Origin: Rhipidocladum racemiflorum
Lineage: Eukaryota; Streptophyta; Magnoliopsida; Poales; Poaceae
Reading direction: 5' to 3'
Length of the DNA: 64,000 nt
Assembly (NCBI GenBank): GCA_036346355.1
Contig: CM070588.1
Location: 18,399,914 to 18,463,913 of the forward strand
Part shown: in pieces, positions 19,903 to 31,524 of the stretch
Position numbering within the stretch: position 1 is the first letter of the stretch
Layout of the letters: each line of letters begins with the position of its first letter
The notes under the pieces: generated by a model
Database searches by the model: none
What the model was told of the DNA's origin: nothing
The model's input: only the letters and a program-made list of their open reading frames with translations
Program-made: the position numbers and the translations under genes

Positions 19903-22900
19903 TATAACACCCGAAATTTTTGCTTTTCATGAGTTTAAATGAAATTTGACACTTTTGTGAATTTTTGGAATTTTCTGGAATTTATTTGGATTTATTTGGA
20001 ATTTATTTGAATTTATTCCCTTTTGAAATAATTAAAGAATTTAATTTTGCAAATAAAATTTTGTTGGAAATATTTTATTTGAGTCCAAAATGTTCTAGAA
20101 TTTTTCTGGAATTTTTCTGACGGTTTTGATATTTTTAATGAATTAAATGAATTTCTGGGAATTATTTTGATTATTTAATCGCTGGAAAAACCCAAACCGG
20201 GTTTTACTGTTCATCCGACCGAACTCGAGTTCGAGTCAGACTCGAGTCCGACCCGCACCCGACCGCGCCAGCCGTCTCGGTCGAACCACGTCATTAAACC
20301 CTAACGCGCGTGACCATTGGATCGTGATCCAACGGCCACGATCGAGCCACGTCACCCGAACCCGAGCTCGATCGAGCCAACCAGGTCGCCCGATCGGAAC
20401 CGAGCCCAAACCCCCGTGCCGTTGGATCTTGATCCAACGGTCCACGTTGAGCCACGTCACCGAATCCAAATTGGATTCAGATTCTGCCGCCGCAACCGGG
20501 TTGACCTCGGTCTCCGCGCAATACACGGAAGCCGAGGCCCCTATTTAAGGCGCTGCCGCCGCCACCGTGTAGCCTACTTCCGTGCGCACCCGTAGCCCTA
20601 GACCACGTCGCTCGATCCACCGCCGTTCACCCGCTAGAGCTCGCCGTAGTTGGGATAGGTCTCCGCCGCAGTTATTCGTCGATTCCGCCGCCGTTGAGTC
20701 CAGATCCGGAACCGCAAGGACGAGACGCGTCGGAGAGTAACATCCACTTCGCCAGAGGAGCCCTGCAATGACGTTGCCGTTATCGTCGTCCTCGTCTCCG
20801 GTCTGCAAGCGCCGCCGCACGCCATCCCCGTCACTCGAGCTCTCTCCACCGTCCGATCCAGATCCGAGGGCCCAGATTCGTCCACGTCACCACGGTAAAA
20901 TCTCACCTTGTAGTTTCTAGATCTGTTTTCAACCGTTGGATCTAGATCCAACGGTTTAGATTGTGCCACATAGCCGTAACTGCACCGTGCTTGGATAGAT
21001 CTCAGCCATTAGATCTAGATCGTACGGCTAGGGTTAGCCACGTTGTAAACTCTAGATTGGATCTTGACCGTCCGATCAAGATCGAACGGTGCAGATGGAC
21101 CGAGCTGTTTCCTAACGTGTTAAGCCAGATCCAATCTGGGCCGTTGATTTTCAAATCAATGGCCGAGATCTAGCCACGTGGCCGGAAGCATGACCGTCGC
21201 GATCGCGGCCGATCATGATCGCCGCCGACGCCGCGTGGCGTCGGCGTGGGACTGTCGTCGATGACTGACCGCCGAACCGTACCATGACGTCATGCTGACG
21301 TCACGGTGGGGCCCAGCTGTCAGAGCTCTCGGCCGAGCCGTGCGCTAATGTCAGTGCTGACGTCACCCGAGGGGCCCACCTGTTAGAGGCACACGTGCCG
21401 TGGACCGGGTCCACGGTGGACTGAGCCGAACCGTGCGCCGGATCCATGGACCCGAGGCGACGTGGCGGCCTCTGATTGGTCCACGTGTCGTGCTGACGCA
21501 TTAAATCATTTTCCGAAAATGAAAATATTTATTTAATTCGATTTATTGATTTTAAATATAGATTCAAACTTTAAACGCTTATAACTTTTGCGTTTCAACT
21601 CCAATTTGGGTGGTTCAAATTTTTAAATTTTCATAAAAATGAGACCTACACAAATATGAATTTTAATTAATTTTTGATTATGAATATTTCTCTATTTATA
21701 TTTAATTAATGTTTTCTTTAAACTTCAAATGATTATAACTTTTGCATTTTAACTCCGATTTGGACGATTCCAATTTCTGAAAATTTATAAAATTATGCTC
21801 TCTGTTTATGGTATTCTTTTGGATGTTTGGACACTTTTTGTATACTGTTTATTCATTTATTGCTATTTGCACGCTTTACGAGTAGATGTTGAAGTGCCCG
21901 AAGGCTTCGAAGGAGAAGTGTTGACCCAGGAGCCAGCTCAAGACCAAGAACAAGTACTCTTTAAAGGCAAGTTGTGCTTTGACCATGTTGATCCCATTTT
22001 CAAATTAATTTGATTTAAATTATTGCATGCTAGTTTAATTAGAAAATACTTTATTTAATTCTGGGAAATTAGATAAATGCCAAATTGCTGTATGACACAT
22101 TGGTTAATTAAATATGTGCCATGACCCCTTGTCACCCTAGTTGTGGATTACTAGTTGCACATTATTAAATTGCCAACATGGGTAGTTATACCGATGTAGT
22201 ATGCTTAGCCTTGCCACGTGAAATGCTTTGGACAATCAAATGCTAATATTGACCTAATGAGAATTGAACCTGTTTTGAAAGAAGTATCATGTGTTATGAT
22301 TGTCGATGGCACGTGGTGCATGGTAATCAACTGGGGTTTGATAAATAGATTTCGACCGGGGCATGTGGCAAGAATGATCAGGCGGGCCAGTTATGGCACC
22401 GGGAACGTTGTTTTGGTTCTTCGGGTAGTCTTGCCCTGGTCACCCTAAGGACTTAACCTCGCAAGCCTTTGAACTAAGTCAAATGTGCAACCACATGTCT
22501 GTAATGGGACGGACCTAGTTGATTAAGTTGCTAATAACGTACCTGTGGGACCTCGGGGTGTCAACTATACCTTTTGTGTAGTTGTACGGGGGAGCGTACC
22601 GGGCTACGGCCAGGTACCCATCTAACGGTGGATTGGCCTTAACTTCTCCTTCGCTAAGGGAAGGGTTAGTGTGCAATCACCGGGGAGGACCACTTGTGTT
22701 GTTAGAAGTTTCCGAAAAACTTTGTTACGGACACTCGCCTTTGTGGCGTTTGGCTGTATCTTGTGGGTAAAGTGCATAACCTCTGCAGAGTGTAAAATCT
22801 ATTCGAATAGCCATGTCCGCGGCATTGGACATTGCTCGGTAATTATAGTCAAGGGTTATACATTCTCGAAAATAACTTGGACTTGAAAGGTTTGGTCTGG

Positions 22901-23257
22901 TTTAATAATGACGTTGATGGAAATGTGGATTAGGAATGGGAAAGATGTTTATTTAACCCCTGGAAAAGTTATTGATCTTATACTTGTTTTTACTGCTTTC
23001 GAATCTACTTATGCTACTTGTCAAATGCTGTTTACTGCAATTATCCCATGAGCTGCTCCTTTGTACTAAGCCATGGCGTACCATTGTAACTTGACCTTAA
23101 GGTCGAGGAACCCACTTGGTTAACTAATTAAGGTACCTTATTATTTCATTGAGTATGATTGTGATATTTACCAATGTTGAGACTGTGTGCACTAGCGTGT
23201 TCCTGGACTAGTGCTGAATACACAGAGGGTCCGGATTTGCAAATTCGGGTCCCGACA
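19903..23257 (+). repeat. 5' LTR of element B
   Basis: A 3355-bp LTR. The expected TGTAACACC start reads TATAACACC, a G-to-A change at the second base, and the end is GGTCCCGACA. The TATA-like box is at 20541-20549 and the splice-donor match CACG|GTAAAA at 20891. Palindromes are at 20932-20955 (a perfect 24-bp one) and around 20311, 20420, 21004, 21065 and 21140. Relative to A it lacks about 240 bp near 23076, just after the segment matching A's 13430. It is clearly the same family as A but a separate subfamily, sharing variants with 29053-31524. Confidence 0.92.
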
Positions 23258-23261
23258 GTGG

Positions 23262-23274
23262 TGGTATCAGAGAC
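23262..23274 (+). promoter_or_regulatory. Primer binding site of element B
   Basis: TGGTATCAGAGAC, four bases after the LTR end; initiator-Met tRNA type. Confidence 0.88.
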
Positions 23275-23472
23275 ATACTGACTGTAGGCTCACCCATAGT
23301 TAGATTGGTCATAGTGAGGATAAAACCTATTTTCTAAAGATAAAATTTGTCAAGATAATGAATGAATTCTCGACTTACCCCTTTCTTTCTTGTTCATACC
23401 CCTTGCTGAGTTCTTTTTGTCTTCCACTTCGATTTTAAAATGTTGCGTTCTTACGCAAGCGTCTTCTGACAG

Positions 23473-24243
23473 ATGATGATGAAGAACAACTACGCCGAGC
23501 GTGAAGGAGGTTACGCTGCCGAGTTGTGGTGTATGCTTCAGTTTCTTGGAGGTTTTGAGAGGCCGCTCTACCGAGGGACTACACTCGTGCAAGTAGGAAT
23601 GGTCATAGGATGGGACGTCAGGATCACGGTGTATGCCCGAGAGAAGACGAAGTTTAGCCGCCCTTTCCATTTCACCGTCAGGAGGTCTACCTTTGAGATG
23701 GGAATCCAAGAGGTGTCGCGTCGAGCGATGCAGCAGATCGCCCGCACTTACTCCAGGGAGCTGGAAGGCACAGTGTTCCGTCACCACCCACGCCGAGACA
23801 GCAGGGCTCAGCGGAAGACGATAGAAGATGAGGATGCTATCGTCACACACTTAGCCAGATTCGTCGCCGCCCAGGAGGAGCTTATCGGTGACACAGTTCA
23901 GGAGTTGAAGAAGGCTTGCGAGCAGGTTGAGGAAGAGAAGAAGCATTTAGAGAATGCTCGTGAGTACGTTGCCTATGCTGCGGAAAGGATCGCAGAGCTG
24001 GAGACCGCACTGTATGGACATGGCCCCGATCCAGTGTTGGAGTTGGACGCCCCAGAGCCAGACGAGGACCCAGAAGAGGCGACACCTGCCCTCGCGCCGC
24101 AGCCACAGCACCATCCAGATCCTGAGCCAGAGGAGGACGCCGCGTCGTCAACCACAGCTGCGGTTGCATGGCATGGTGATTGTTTAGCGCCTATGCCGCC
24201 GCACCCGCCCCGAGGAGGCAGTGGATGTTTTCTCGACGAGTGA
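23473..24243 (+). CDS. ORF0 of element B
   Basis: An intact 256-residue frame, homologous to 909-1628: the N-terminal domain aligns throughout (GGYAAELWCMLQFLGGFERP, the RRSTFEMGIQEVSRRAM segment, YSRELEGTVFRHHP). A probable coiled coil spans about 140-185 (QELKKACEQVEEEKKHLENA) and an acidic proline-rich tail ends in GCFLDE. Both ORF0 frames are open although the pol genes around them are broken. The ATG directly follows CTGACAG, again a 3' splice-site-like context, 215 bp from the LTR end as in A. Confidence 0.82.
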   Translation: MMMKNNYAEREGGYAAELWCMLQFLGGFERPLYRGTTLVQVGMVIGWDVRITVYAREKTKFSRPFHFTVRRSTFEMGIQEVSRRAMQQIARTYSRELEGTVFRHHPRRDSRAQRKTIEDEDAIVTHLARFVAAQEELIGDTVQELKKACEQVEEEKKHLENAREYVAYAAERIAELETALYGHGPDPVLELDAPEPDEDPEEATPALAPQPQHHPDPEPEEDAASSTTAAVAWHGDCLAPMPPHPPRGGSGCFLDE

Positions 24244-24524
24244 GCGTAGGCGTTGAGGTTGAGACTCCTTCGTCGAGTCGTGTTTTAGTATAAGAGTCAC
24301 CCATTTAGGCGTTAGACTACAGCAAGAGTCGATTTGGATTTTCATTGCTTGCTGAGTGTGCAGTATGTGTTGCAAGGCCCTTAGGCATTGTGAGCAACCA
24401 TACCAAGTTATTATTATTAATAATAAAGTTGGATTTTGAGTTACACTTTTTCCCCGCATAAGTTTCCCTACTACTTGTCTATTCTTGTTTCCTCTTATCT
24501 CTGAAACCTTGAAGCAATCGACAG

Positions 24525-25346
24525 ATGGTGAACACCCGCGGAAACCTTGGAGGTAATGGAAGTGGTTTTCGCCCAGCTGAGAACCCCAATGATGGAGCAC
24601 CTGCACCCCACCCATCACCGCCAATTGACATGCAGAATTTTGGGGCTTTTCTTGCCGCACAGACCCAGTTGATGCATGCAATGATGCAGCAAATGCAACA
24701 GATTACTGCCCACACCACTGCTAATCAGAATAATCAAGCCAATCAAGGACAACGTCAGAATTCAAGACTGTCGGAGTTCATGAGGACTCATCCACCCACT
24801 TTTTCTGGAAATGCCAATCCGTTGGAGGCCGATGATTGGCTAAGGTCAATAGAAAGGAAGCTACACATTGCCCAATGCATGGGAAATGAGAAGGTACTTT
24901 ACGCTTCTCATCACTTGGAAGGGACCGCCGCAGAATTGTGGGAGAACTTATGCGCCACGCGGGAGAACCCTCAGCACATCACTTGGGAGGAGTTTACAGC
25001 TGCATTTCGTCAGTATCACGTGCCTGAAGGAATTATGGACCTCAAGAAGGAAGAGTTCAGAGCACTAAAGCAAGGTAATCAGCCGGTGGCCCAATACCTG
25101 AATAAGTTCACACAGCTTGCACGCTACGCACCTGAAGACGTAGCGACAGATAAGGCCAGACAGTCTCGCTTCATGAAGGGACTTAACTCGGGACTGCAGG
25201 CGGGACTGATCACCCACACCTTTCCAGATTTCCAGGAGCTTGTGAACAAGGCGCTCATTCTTGGAGATAAGCGTAAGGAACTGGATGAGAACCGGAAGCG
25301 AAGGATGCAACACAGGGATCGCGTCAGGGAGCGCAGCAACGCTTGA
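24525..25346 (+). pseudogene. gag: Gag of element B, capsid region (frameshifted)
   Basis: Same organisation as gag of A, starting MVNTRGNLGGNGSG. The capsid domain is present (THPPTFSGNANPLEADDWLR, WEEFTAAFRQYHVPEG, VNKALILGDKRKELDENR). The frame ends at a TGA near 25344-25346 after a frameshift at about 25310 in the linker before the zinc knuckle. The knuckle and protease follow in another frame from about 25487. The start codon follows CGACAG. Confidence 0.87.
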
Positions 25347-25486
25347 GGGTTGCGCCAAATCAGTTTTTCAGATTCCAGCCGCAGAATGCAACCAGGACAC
25401 CGTAACCATCATCGATACCCGTCAATCAGAATTATCAGACCCCAGCTCCACCCAGAAACACCACTTCAGGCAGTCAACAGGGGACA

Positions 25487-26035
25487 GTGAGACGCTGCTA
25501 CACATGCAACGAGCCAGGGCACTTCTCCAACAGTTGCCCCAAGAAGACAGCAGGAGTGACCCCAGTCCGCTTCAATCTGGGATCCACACCAGCTAGGACA
25601 CCTGCACCCGGAGCAAACCGCAGGACGGCACAGCCGGGAACCACGCCCCAAACCGTGGTGAGAGGCCGAGTCAACCATGTCACCGCAGAGGCACTCCAAA
25701 ATGCCACGGACGTCGTGCTGGGTAAGTTACTTGTCAACTCAGTACCTGCAACAGTTTTGTTTGACTCTGGAGCTTCGCATTCGTTTGTTTCTCAAGGCTT
25801 TGCTACCAAAAATGATTTGGAGATTGCAAGACTTAAATGTATGCTTTTAGTTCAAACCCCTGGTTCCGAACTCCGAACTAAAGTAGGATGTTATGAGGTG
25901 AGAATATTAATAGATGGGGCAGAATTCCTAGCGAACCTTATTATATTGGAAACCCAGACCTTAGATGTTATTTTGGGAATGGATTGGTTATCCAAGCACA
26001 AGGCTGTGCTGGATTGTGGACGAAGGGTTATCTGA
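25487..26035 (+). pseudogene. pol: Gag-pol of element B: zinc knuckle and protease
   Basis: One frame joining the CCHC knuckle (CYTCNEPGHFSNSC) to the protease active site (LFDSGASHSF) without a stop between. This shows that gag and pol are a single polyprotein in this family. It ends at a TGA (26033-26035), where element A has TCAGTTGAG and reads on. Confidence 0.87.
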
Positions 26036-26059
26036 GTTGAAAGCCCGTGTGGAAGGAAA

Positions 26060-26848
26060 GTGGATTTTCAAGCCACCGCCGTTAGAGATGGACAGTTGAT
26101 TGTTAACAGCGCAAAGGCGATCAGCATAGAAGATGTCTCGGTAGTGAATGAGTATCCAGATGTTTTTTCGGAAGATCTACCTGGTATGCCGCCAGACAGA
26201 GACATAGAGTTTGTGATAGAGCTTGTACCTAGTACAGCACCGATAGCAAAGAGACCTTATCGGATGTCCACCGAGGAATTGGTAGAGATGAAGAAGCAGC
26301 TTGAAGAGCTGATGGAGAAAGGATTCATCAGACCGAGTTCGTCGCCGTGGGGAGCGCTAGTTCTGTTCGTCAAGAAGAAGGACGGGAGCTTCAGGATGTG
26401 CATTGACTACCGTGCACTCAATGAGGTCACCGTGAAGAATAAGTACCCGCTACCCAGGATCGATGATTTGTTTGACCAGCTGAGAGGAGCCGGAGTCTTC
26501 TCCAAGATTCATCTAAGATCGGGATACCACCAATTGAAGATCCGATCAGAGGATATTCCGAAGACCGCGTTTTCATCCAAATACGGACATTACGAGTTTA
26601 CAGTTATGTCCTTCGGTCTGACGAATGCACAAGCATATTTCATGAATATGATCAATAAGGTGTTCATGAAATATTTGGACAACTTTGTTGTTGTGTTCAT
26701 AGATGATATCTTAATCTACTCCAAGACAAAAGATGAACATGCAGAGCACTTGAGGCGAGTTTTGGAAAAGCTGAGGGAACAGCAACTCTTCGCTAAGTTC
26801 AGCAATGCGACTTTTGGAAGGACAAGGTGGAGTTCCTCGGACATGTAA
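26060..26848 (+). pseudogene. pol: Pol of element B: reverse transcriptase
   Basis: Nearly complete reverse transcriptase fingers and palm: RPYRMSTEELVEMKKQ, VKKKDGSFRMCIDYR, FSKIHLRSGYHQLKI (His replaces the Asp of FSKID, one of the catalytic positions), FGLTNAQAYFMNM and VFIDDILIYSKT. A one-base frameshift around 26800 ends the frame in NATFGRTRW. The loss of the first catalytic Asp together with the frameshift makes it inactive. Confidence 0.87.
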
Positions 26849-28181
26849 TGACCGCAGAAGGAGTCGCCGTCGACCAGAGCAAGGTGGAAGCTGTGTTACA
26901 TTGGGAGCAGCCGAAGACCGAGTTTCCTTGGTATGGCAGGTTACTACCGCCGCTTCATTGAAGGCTTTTCGACAATTGCGAGACCTCTCACGCAATTGTT
27001 GAAAAAGGAGAAGAAGTTTGCATGGACGCCGGGGTGCGAGAAAAGGTTTTCAAGAGCTGAAGAAGCGATTGACATCAGCCCCGGTGTTGGTTCTACCAGA
27101 TGTTAATCAGAGCTTCAATATTTATTGTGATGCATTGCGCCAAGGACTTGGATGTGTGCTGATGGAGAACGAAAAGGTCGTCGCTTATGTATCAAGGCAG
27201 TTGAGGCCGCATGAGGAGAATTATCCAACGCATGACCTAGAGCTGGCTGCCGTAGTGCATGCTTTGAAGTTGTGGTGTCACTATTTGATTGGAAACAGAT
27301 GCGAAGTATACACGGACCATAAGAGTCTTAAGTACATCTTCACCCAATCAGATCTGAACATGAGGCAGAGGAGATGGTTAGAGTTGATAAAGGATTATAA
27401 TGTCGGAATCCATTACCATCTCGAAAAGGCCAACGTGGTGGCCGATGCTCTGAGTCGGAAAAGCCATACCGTGAACATGTTGATAGCCACGAGTCAAGAT
27501 GAGCTATGCAAGGATTTCCAGAGAATGCAGATTGAAGTAGTACCAGAAGGATTCTTGGCCGCATTAGAAGTGAGGCCTACCGTGGAGGATCAGATTCAAG
27601 AAGGACAGAAGGATGATGACAAGATCCGCAAGATTAAGTCCAAGATGGACGAGGGCAAGGCAAAAGACTTCAAACTAGATGAGCAAGGCATGTTATGGAT
27701 AAAGGATCGAATCTGTGTGCCAAACAAGAAAGAGTTGAAGCAATTGATCCTAGAGGAAGCCCATGACTCCAAGTATTCAATTCATCTGGGAAGTGCCAAG
27801 ATGTATCAAGATTTGAAAAAAAGATTCTGGTGGCCGAGCATGAAGCGTGAAGTTGCCAAGCATGTTGCGCTGTGCGACATATGCCAGAGAGTCAAGGCAA
27901 TGCATCAGAGGCCAGCGGGACTGCTACAGCCGTTAAAGATACCTGAGTGGAAGTGGAAGGAAATCGGAATAGACTTCATTACCGATTTACCCAAGACTCA
28001 AGGAGGATATGACTCCATATGGGTCATAGTGGACCGCTTGACTAAAGTCGTCCATTTTATTCCGGTAAAGATCACTTACTCGGGAGATAAGTTAGCAGAA
28101 TTGTACATGACCAGGATCGTTTGTTTGCATGGAGTGCCGAAGAAGATTGTATCGGACAGAGGTACCCAGTTTACCTCGTGA
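26849..28181 (+). pseudogene. pol: Pol of element B: RT end, RNase H and integrase core
   Basis: 26849-27050 contains the reverse transcriptase end split over frames, with a deletion in the segment before FLGMAGYYRRF. The long frame from about 27045 holds RNase H (IYCDALRQGLGCVLM, LELAAVVHALKLW, YTDHKSLKYIFTQ, VADALSRKSH) and integrase (HDSKYSIHLGSAKM, ALCDICQRVKAMHQ, DFITDLPKTQGG, VSDRGTQFTS). A TGA at 28179-28181 replaces the Arg codon of FTSRFW. Confidence 0.87.
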
Positions 28182-29012
28182 TTCTGGAATAAGTTGCATG
28201 AAGCCATGGGAACCTGTTTGAACTTTAGTACCGCATATCATCCGCAGACGGATGGACAGACCGAAAGAGTTAATCAGATACTGGAGGATATGTTAAGAGC
28301 GTGTGTATTAGCTTATGCTACCTCTTGGGATAAAAGTCTGCCATTTGCTGAGTTCAGCTACAACAATGGTTATCAAGCAAGTTTGCAAATGTCACCATTT
28401 GAGGCATTGTGTGGTCGATCCTGTCGAACACCGTTGAACTGGAATGAGACAGGTGAACGCCGTGTCTTTGGACCGGACATTCTTCAAGAAGCTGAAGAGC
28501 AGATTGCCATGATCCGAGAAAGACTGAAGATAGCACAATCAAGACAGAAAAGCTACGCCGACAACCGTCGCCGAGACCTGAGTTTTGAACCAGAAGATTT
28601 CGTGTATCTCAGAGTCACACCACTCAAAGGAGTTAAGAGATTCCATGCCAAAGGAAAACCCACGCCGCGATACATTGTACCATTCAAGGTTCTCAGCCGT
28701 AGAGGTGAAGTTGCGTATCAGCTGGAGTTACCGCAATCACTAGCAGGAGTACATGACGTGTTCCACATGTCCTAGCTGAAGAAGTGTCTTCGAGTACCAG
28801 ATGAGCAGACACCGTTAGAGTCGATAGAACTGCAAGAGGATCTAACTTACAAGGAACATCCCGTCAAGATTTTGGACAGCATGGATCGAGAGACGAGAAA
28901 CAAGTCAACCCGTTTTTGCAGAGTTCAATGGAGCAACCATGCAGAGAGTGAAGCAACTTGGGAGCACAAGGAGGATTTGTAGAAAGAGTTTCCAAACCTA
29001 TTCCTTAGTTAG
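28182..29012 (+). pseudogene. pol: Pol of element B: integrase C-terminus and chromodomain
   Basis: Integrase from HPQTDGQTERVNQILEDM (catalytic Glu) through the basic region and GPY/F module (here YIVPFKVLSRRGEV, so the Gly of GPF is Val). A TAG at about 28773-28775 breaks DVFHMS|LKKC. The chromodomain-like tail follows to about 29009, with another TAG near 28979. The whole pol is dead, although several single domains look recent. Confidence 0.85.
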
Positions 29013-31303
29013 CCCTGAATCTCGGGGATGAGATTCTGTTAAGGGGGAGGTTTGTAACACCCCAAATTTTTGCTTTTCATGAGTTTAAATGAAATTTGGC
29101 ACTTTTGTGAATTTTTGGAATTTTCTGTAATTTATTTGGAATTTATTTGGAATTTATTTGAATTTATTACCTTTTGAAATAATTAAAGAATTTAATTTTG
29201 CGAATAAAATATTGTTGGAAATATTTTATTTCAGTCCAAAATATTCTAAAATATTTTCTAGAATTTTTCTGAGCGTTTTGGTATTTTTAATGAATTAAAT
29301 GAATTTTTGGGAATTATTTTGATTATTTAATCGTTGGAAGAACCCAAACTGGGTTTTACTGTTCATCCGAACGGACCCGAGTCCGAGTCATACTCGAGTC
29401 CGACCCGGACCCGACCGCGCTAGCCGTCTCGGTCGAACCACATAACCAAACCCTAACGCGCGTGACCGTTGGATCGTGATCCAACGGCCACGATCGAGCC
29501 ACGTCGCCCGAACCCGAGCCCGACCGAGCCAACCAGGTCGCCCGACCGGAACCGAGCCCAAACCCCTGTGCCGTTGGATCTTGATCCAACGGTCCACGTT
29601 GAGCCACATCACCCAATACGAATTGGATTCGGATTCCGCCGCCGCAACCGGGTGGACCTCGGTCTCCGTGCAATACACGGAAGCCGAGGCCCCTATTTAA
29701 GGCGCCGCCGCCGCCACCGTGTAGCCAACTTCTGTGCGCACCCGTAGCCCTAGACCACATCACCCGAGCCACCGCCGTTCGCCCGCTAGAGCTCGCCGTA
29801 GTTGGGATAGGTCTCCGCCGCGGTTATTCGTCGATTCCGCCGCCGTCCGCCGTCCTCCGCCGCCGTTGAGCCCAGATCCGGAACTGCAAGGACGAGACAT
29901 GTCGGAGAGTACCATCCACTTCGCCGGAGGACCACCGCAATGCCGTTGCCATGGTCGTTGTCCTCGTCTCTGGTCCGCAAGCGCCGCCGCACGCCATCAC
30001 CGTCGCTCGAGCTCTCTCCACCGTTCGATCCAGATCCGAGGGCCCAGATTCGTCCACGTCACCACGGTAAAATCTCACGTTGTAGTTTCTAGATCTGTTT
30101 TCAACCATTGGATCTAGATCCAACGGTTTAGATTGCGCCACCTAGCAACTGCACCGTGCTTGGATAGATCTCAGCCGTTAGATCTAGATCGTACGGCTAG
30201 GGTTAGCCACGTTGTAAACTCTAGATTGGATCTTGAACGTTCGATCAAGATCGAACGATCCAGATGGACCGAGCTGTTTCCAATCTGGGCCGTTAATTTT
30301 CAAATCAACGGCCGAGATCTAGCCACGTGGCCGGAAGCGTGACCGCCGTGGCCAGCGCGGTCAGCCGCGATCACCGCTGACGTCAGCACGTGACGTCAGC
30401 ATGGGACCCGCGCGTCAGTGACCGCCGAGCCGCACCATGACGTCACCCATGACGTCATGCTGACGTCACGGTGGGGCCCAGCAGTCAGAGCTCTCGGCCG
30501 AGCCATGCGCTGACGTCAGCGCAGACGTCACCCGAGGGGCCCACCTGTTAGAGGCACACGTGCCGTGTACTGGGTCCACGATGGACCGAGCCGAACCGTG
30601 CGCCTCGTCCATGGACCCGAGGCGACGTGGCGGGCTCTGATTGGTCCACGTGTCATGCTGACGCAATAAATCCTTTTCCGAAATGAAATTATTTATTTAA
30701 TTCGGTTTATTGATTTTAAATATAGATCCAAACTTCAAACGCTTATAACTTTTGCGTTTCAACTCCGATTTGGGTGGTTCAAATTTCTAAATTTTCATAA
30801 AAATGAGACCTACTCAAACATGAATTTTAATTAATTTTTGATTATGAATATTTCTCTGTTTATATTTCATTAATGTTTTCTTTAAACTCCAAATGATTAT
30901 AACTTTTGCATTTTAACTCCGCTTTGGACGATTCCAGTTTCTAAAAATTTATAAAATTATGCTCTCTCTGTTTATGGACTTCATTTGGATGTTTGGACAC
31001 TTTTTGTATACTGTTTATGCATTTATTGCTATTTGCATGCTTTACGAGTAGACGTTGAAGTGCCCGAAGGCTTCGAAGGAGAAGTGTTGACCCAGGAGCC
31101 AGCTCAAGACCAAGAACAAGTACTCTTTGAAGGCAAGTTGTGCTTTGACCATGTTGATCCCATTTTCAAATTAATTTGGTTTAAAATATTGCATGTTAGT
31201 TTAATTAGAAAATACTTTATTTAATTCCGGGAAATTAGATAAATGCCAAATTGCTGTATGACACCTTGGTTAATTAAATATGGGCCATGACCCCTTGTCA
31301 CCC

Positions 31304-31401
31304 TAGTTGTGGATTACTAGTTGGACATTATTAAATTGCCAACATGGGTAGTTAGTTGTGGATTACTAGTTGGACATTATTAAATTGCCAACATGGGTAG
31401 T
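31304..31401 (+). repeat. 49-bp tandem duplication in the 3' LTR of B
   Basis: Two identical-looking 49-bp units, each starting TAGTTGTGGATTACTAG. The 5' LTR of B and the other LTRs have one unit, so the duplication arose after B inserted. Confidence 0.93.
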
Positions 31402-31519
31402 TAGACCGATGTAGTATGCTTAGCCTTGCCACGTGAAATGCTTTGGACAATCAAATGCTAATATTGACCTAATGAGATATTGAACCTGTTTTGAAAGAAG
31501 CATCATGTGTTATGATTGT

Positions 31520-31524
31520 CGATG
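31520..31524 (+). repeat. Likely target site duplication of element C (CGATG), left copy
   Basis: The five bases of B's LTR before C's terminal TG. The right copy is outside the window because C's second LTR is itself interrupted. Confidence 0.4.

Larger units (their letters stand above)
29053..31524 (+). repeat. 3' LTR of element B, cut by element C
   Basis: Starts TGTAACACCCC after the purine tract TTAAGGGGGAGGTT. It follows the 5' LTR of B closely, including subfamily variants such as TTTTCATGAGTTTAAATG. The TATA-like box is at 29693-29700, the donor match CACG|GTAAAA at 30063 and a near-perfect palindrome at 30104-30127. It has a 49-bp tandem duplication (31304-31401) that the 5' LTR lacks. 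It ends at GTCGATG, where element C is inserted; its last part is not in the window. Confidence 0.93.

Noticed and set aside
23262..23274. TGGTATCAGAG matches as tRNA genes
   Set aside because: Only the primer-binding 13-mer is present, next to LTR ends; no cloverleaf flanks it.
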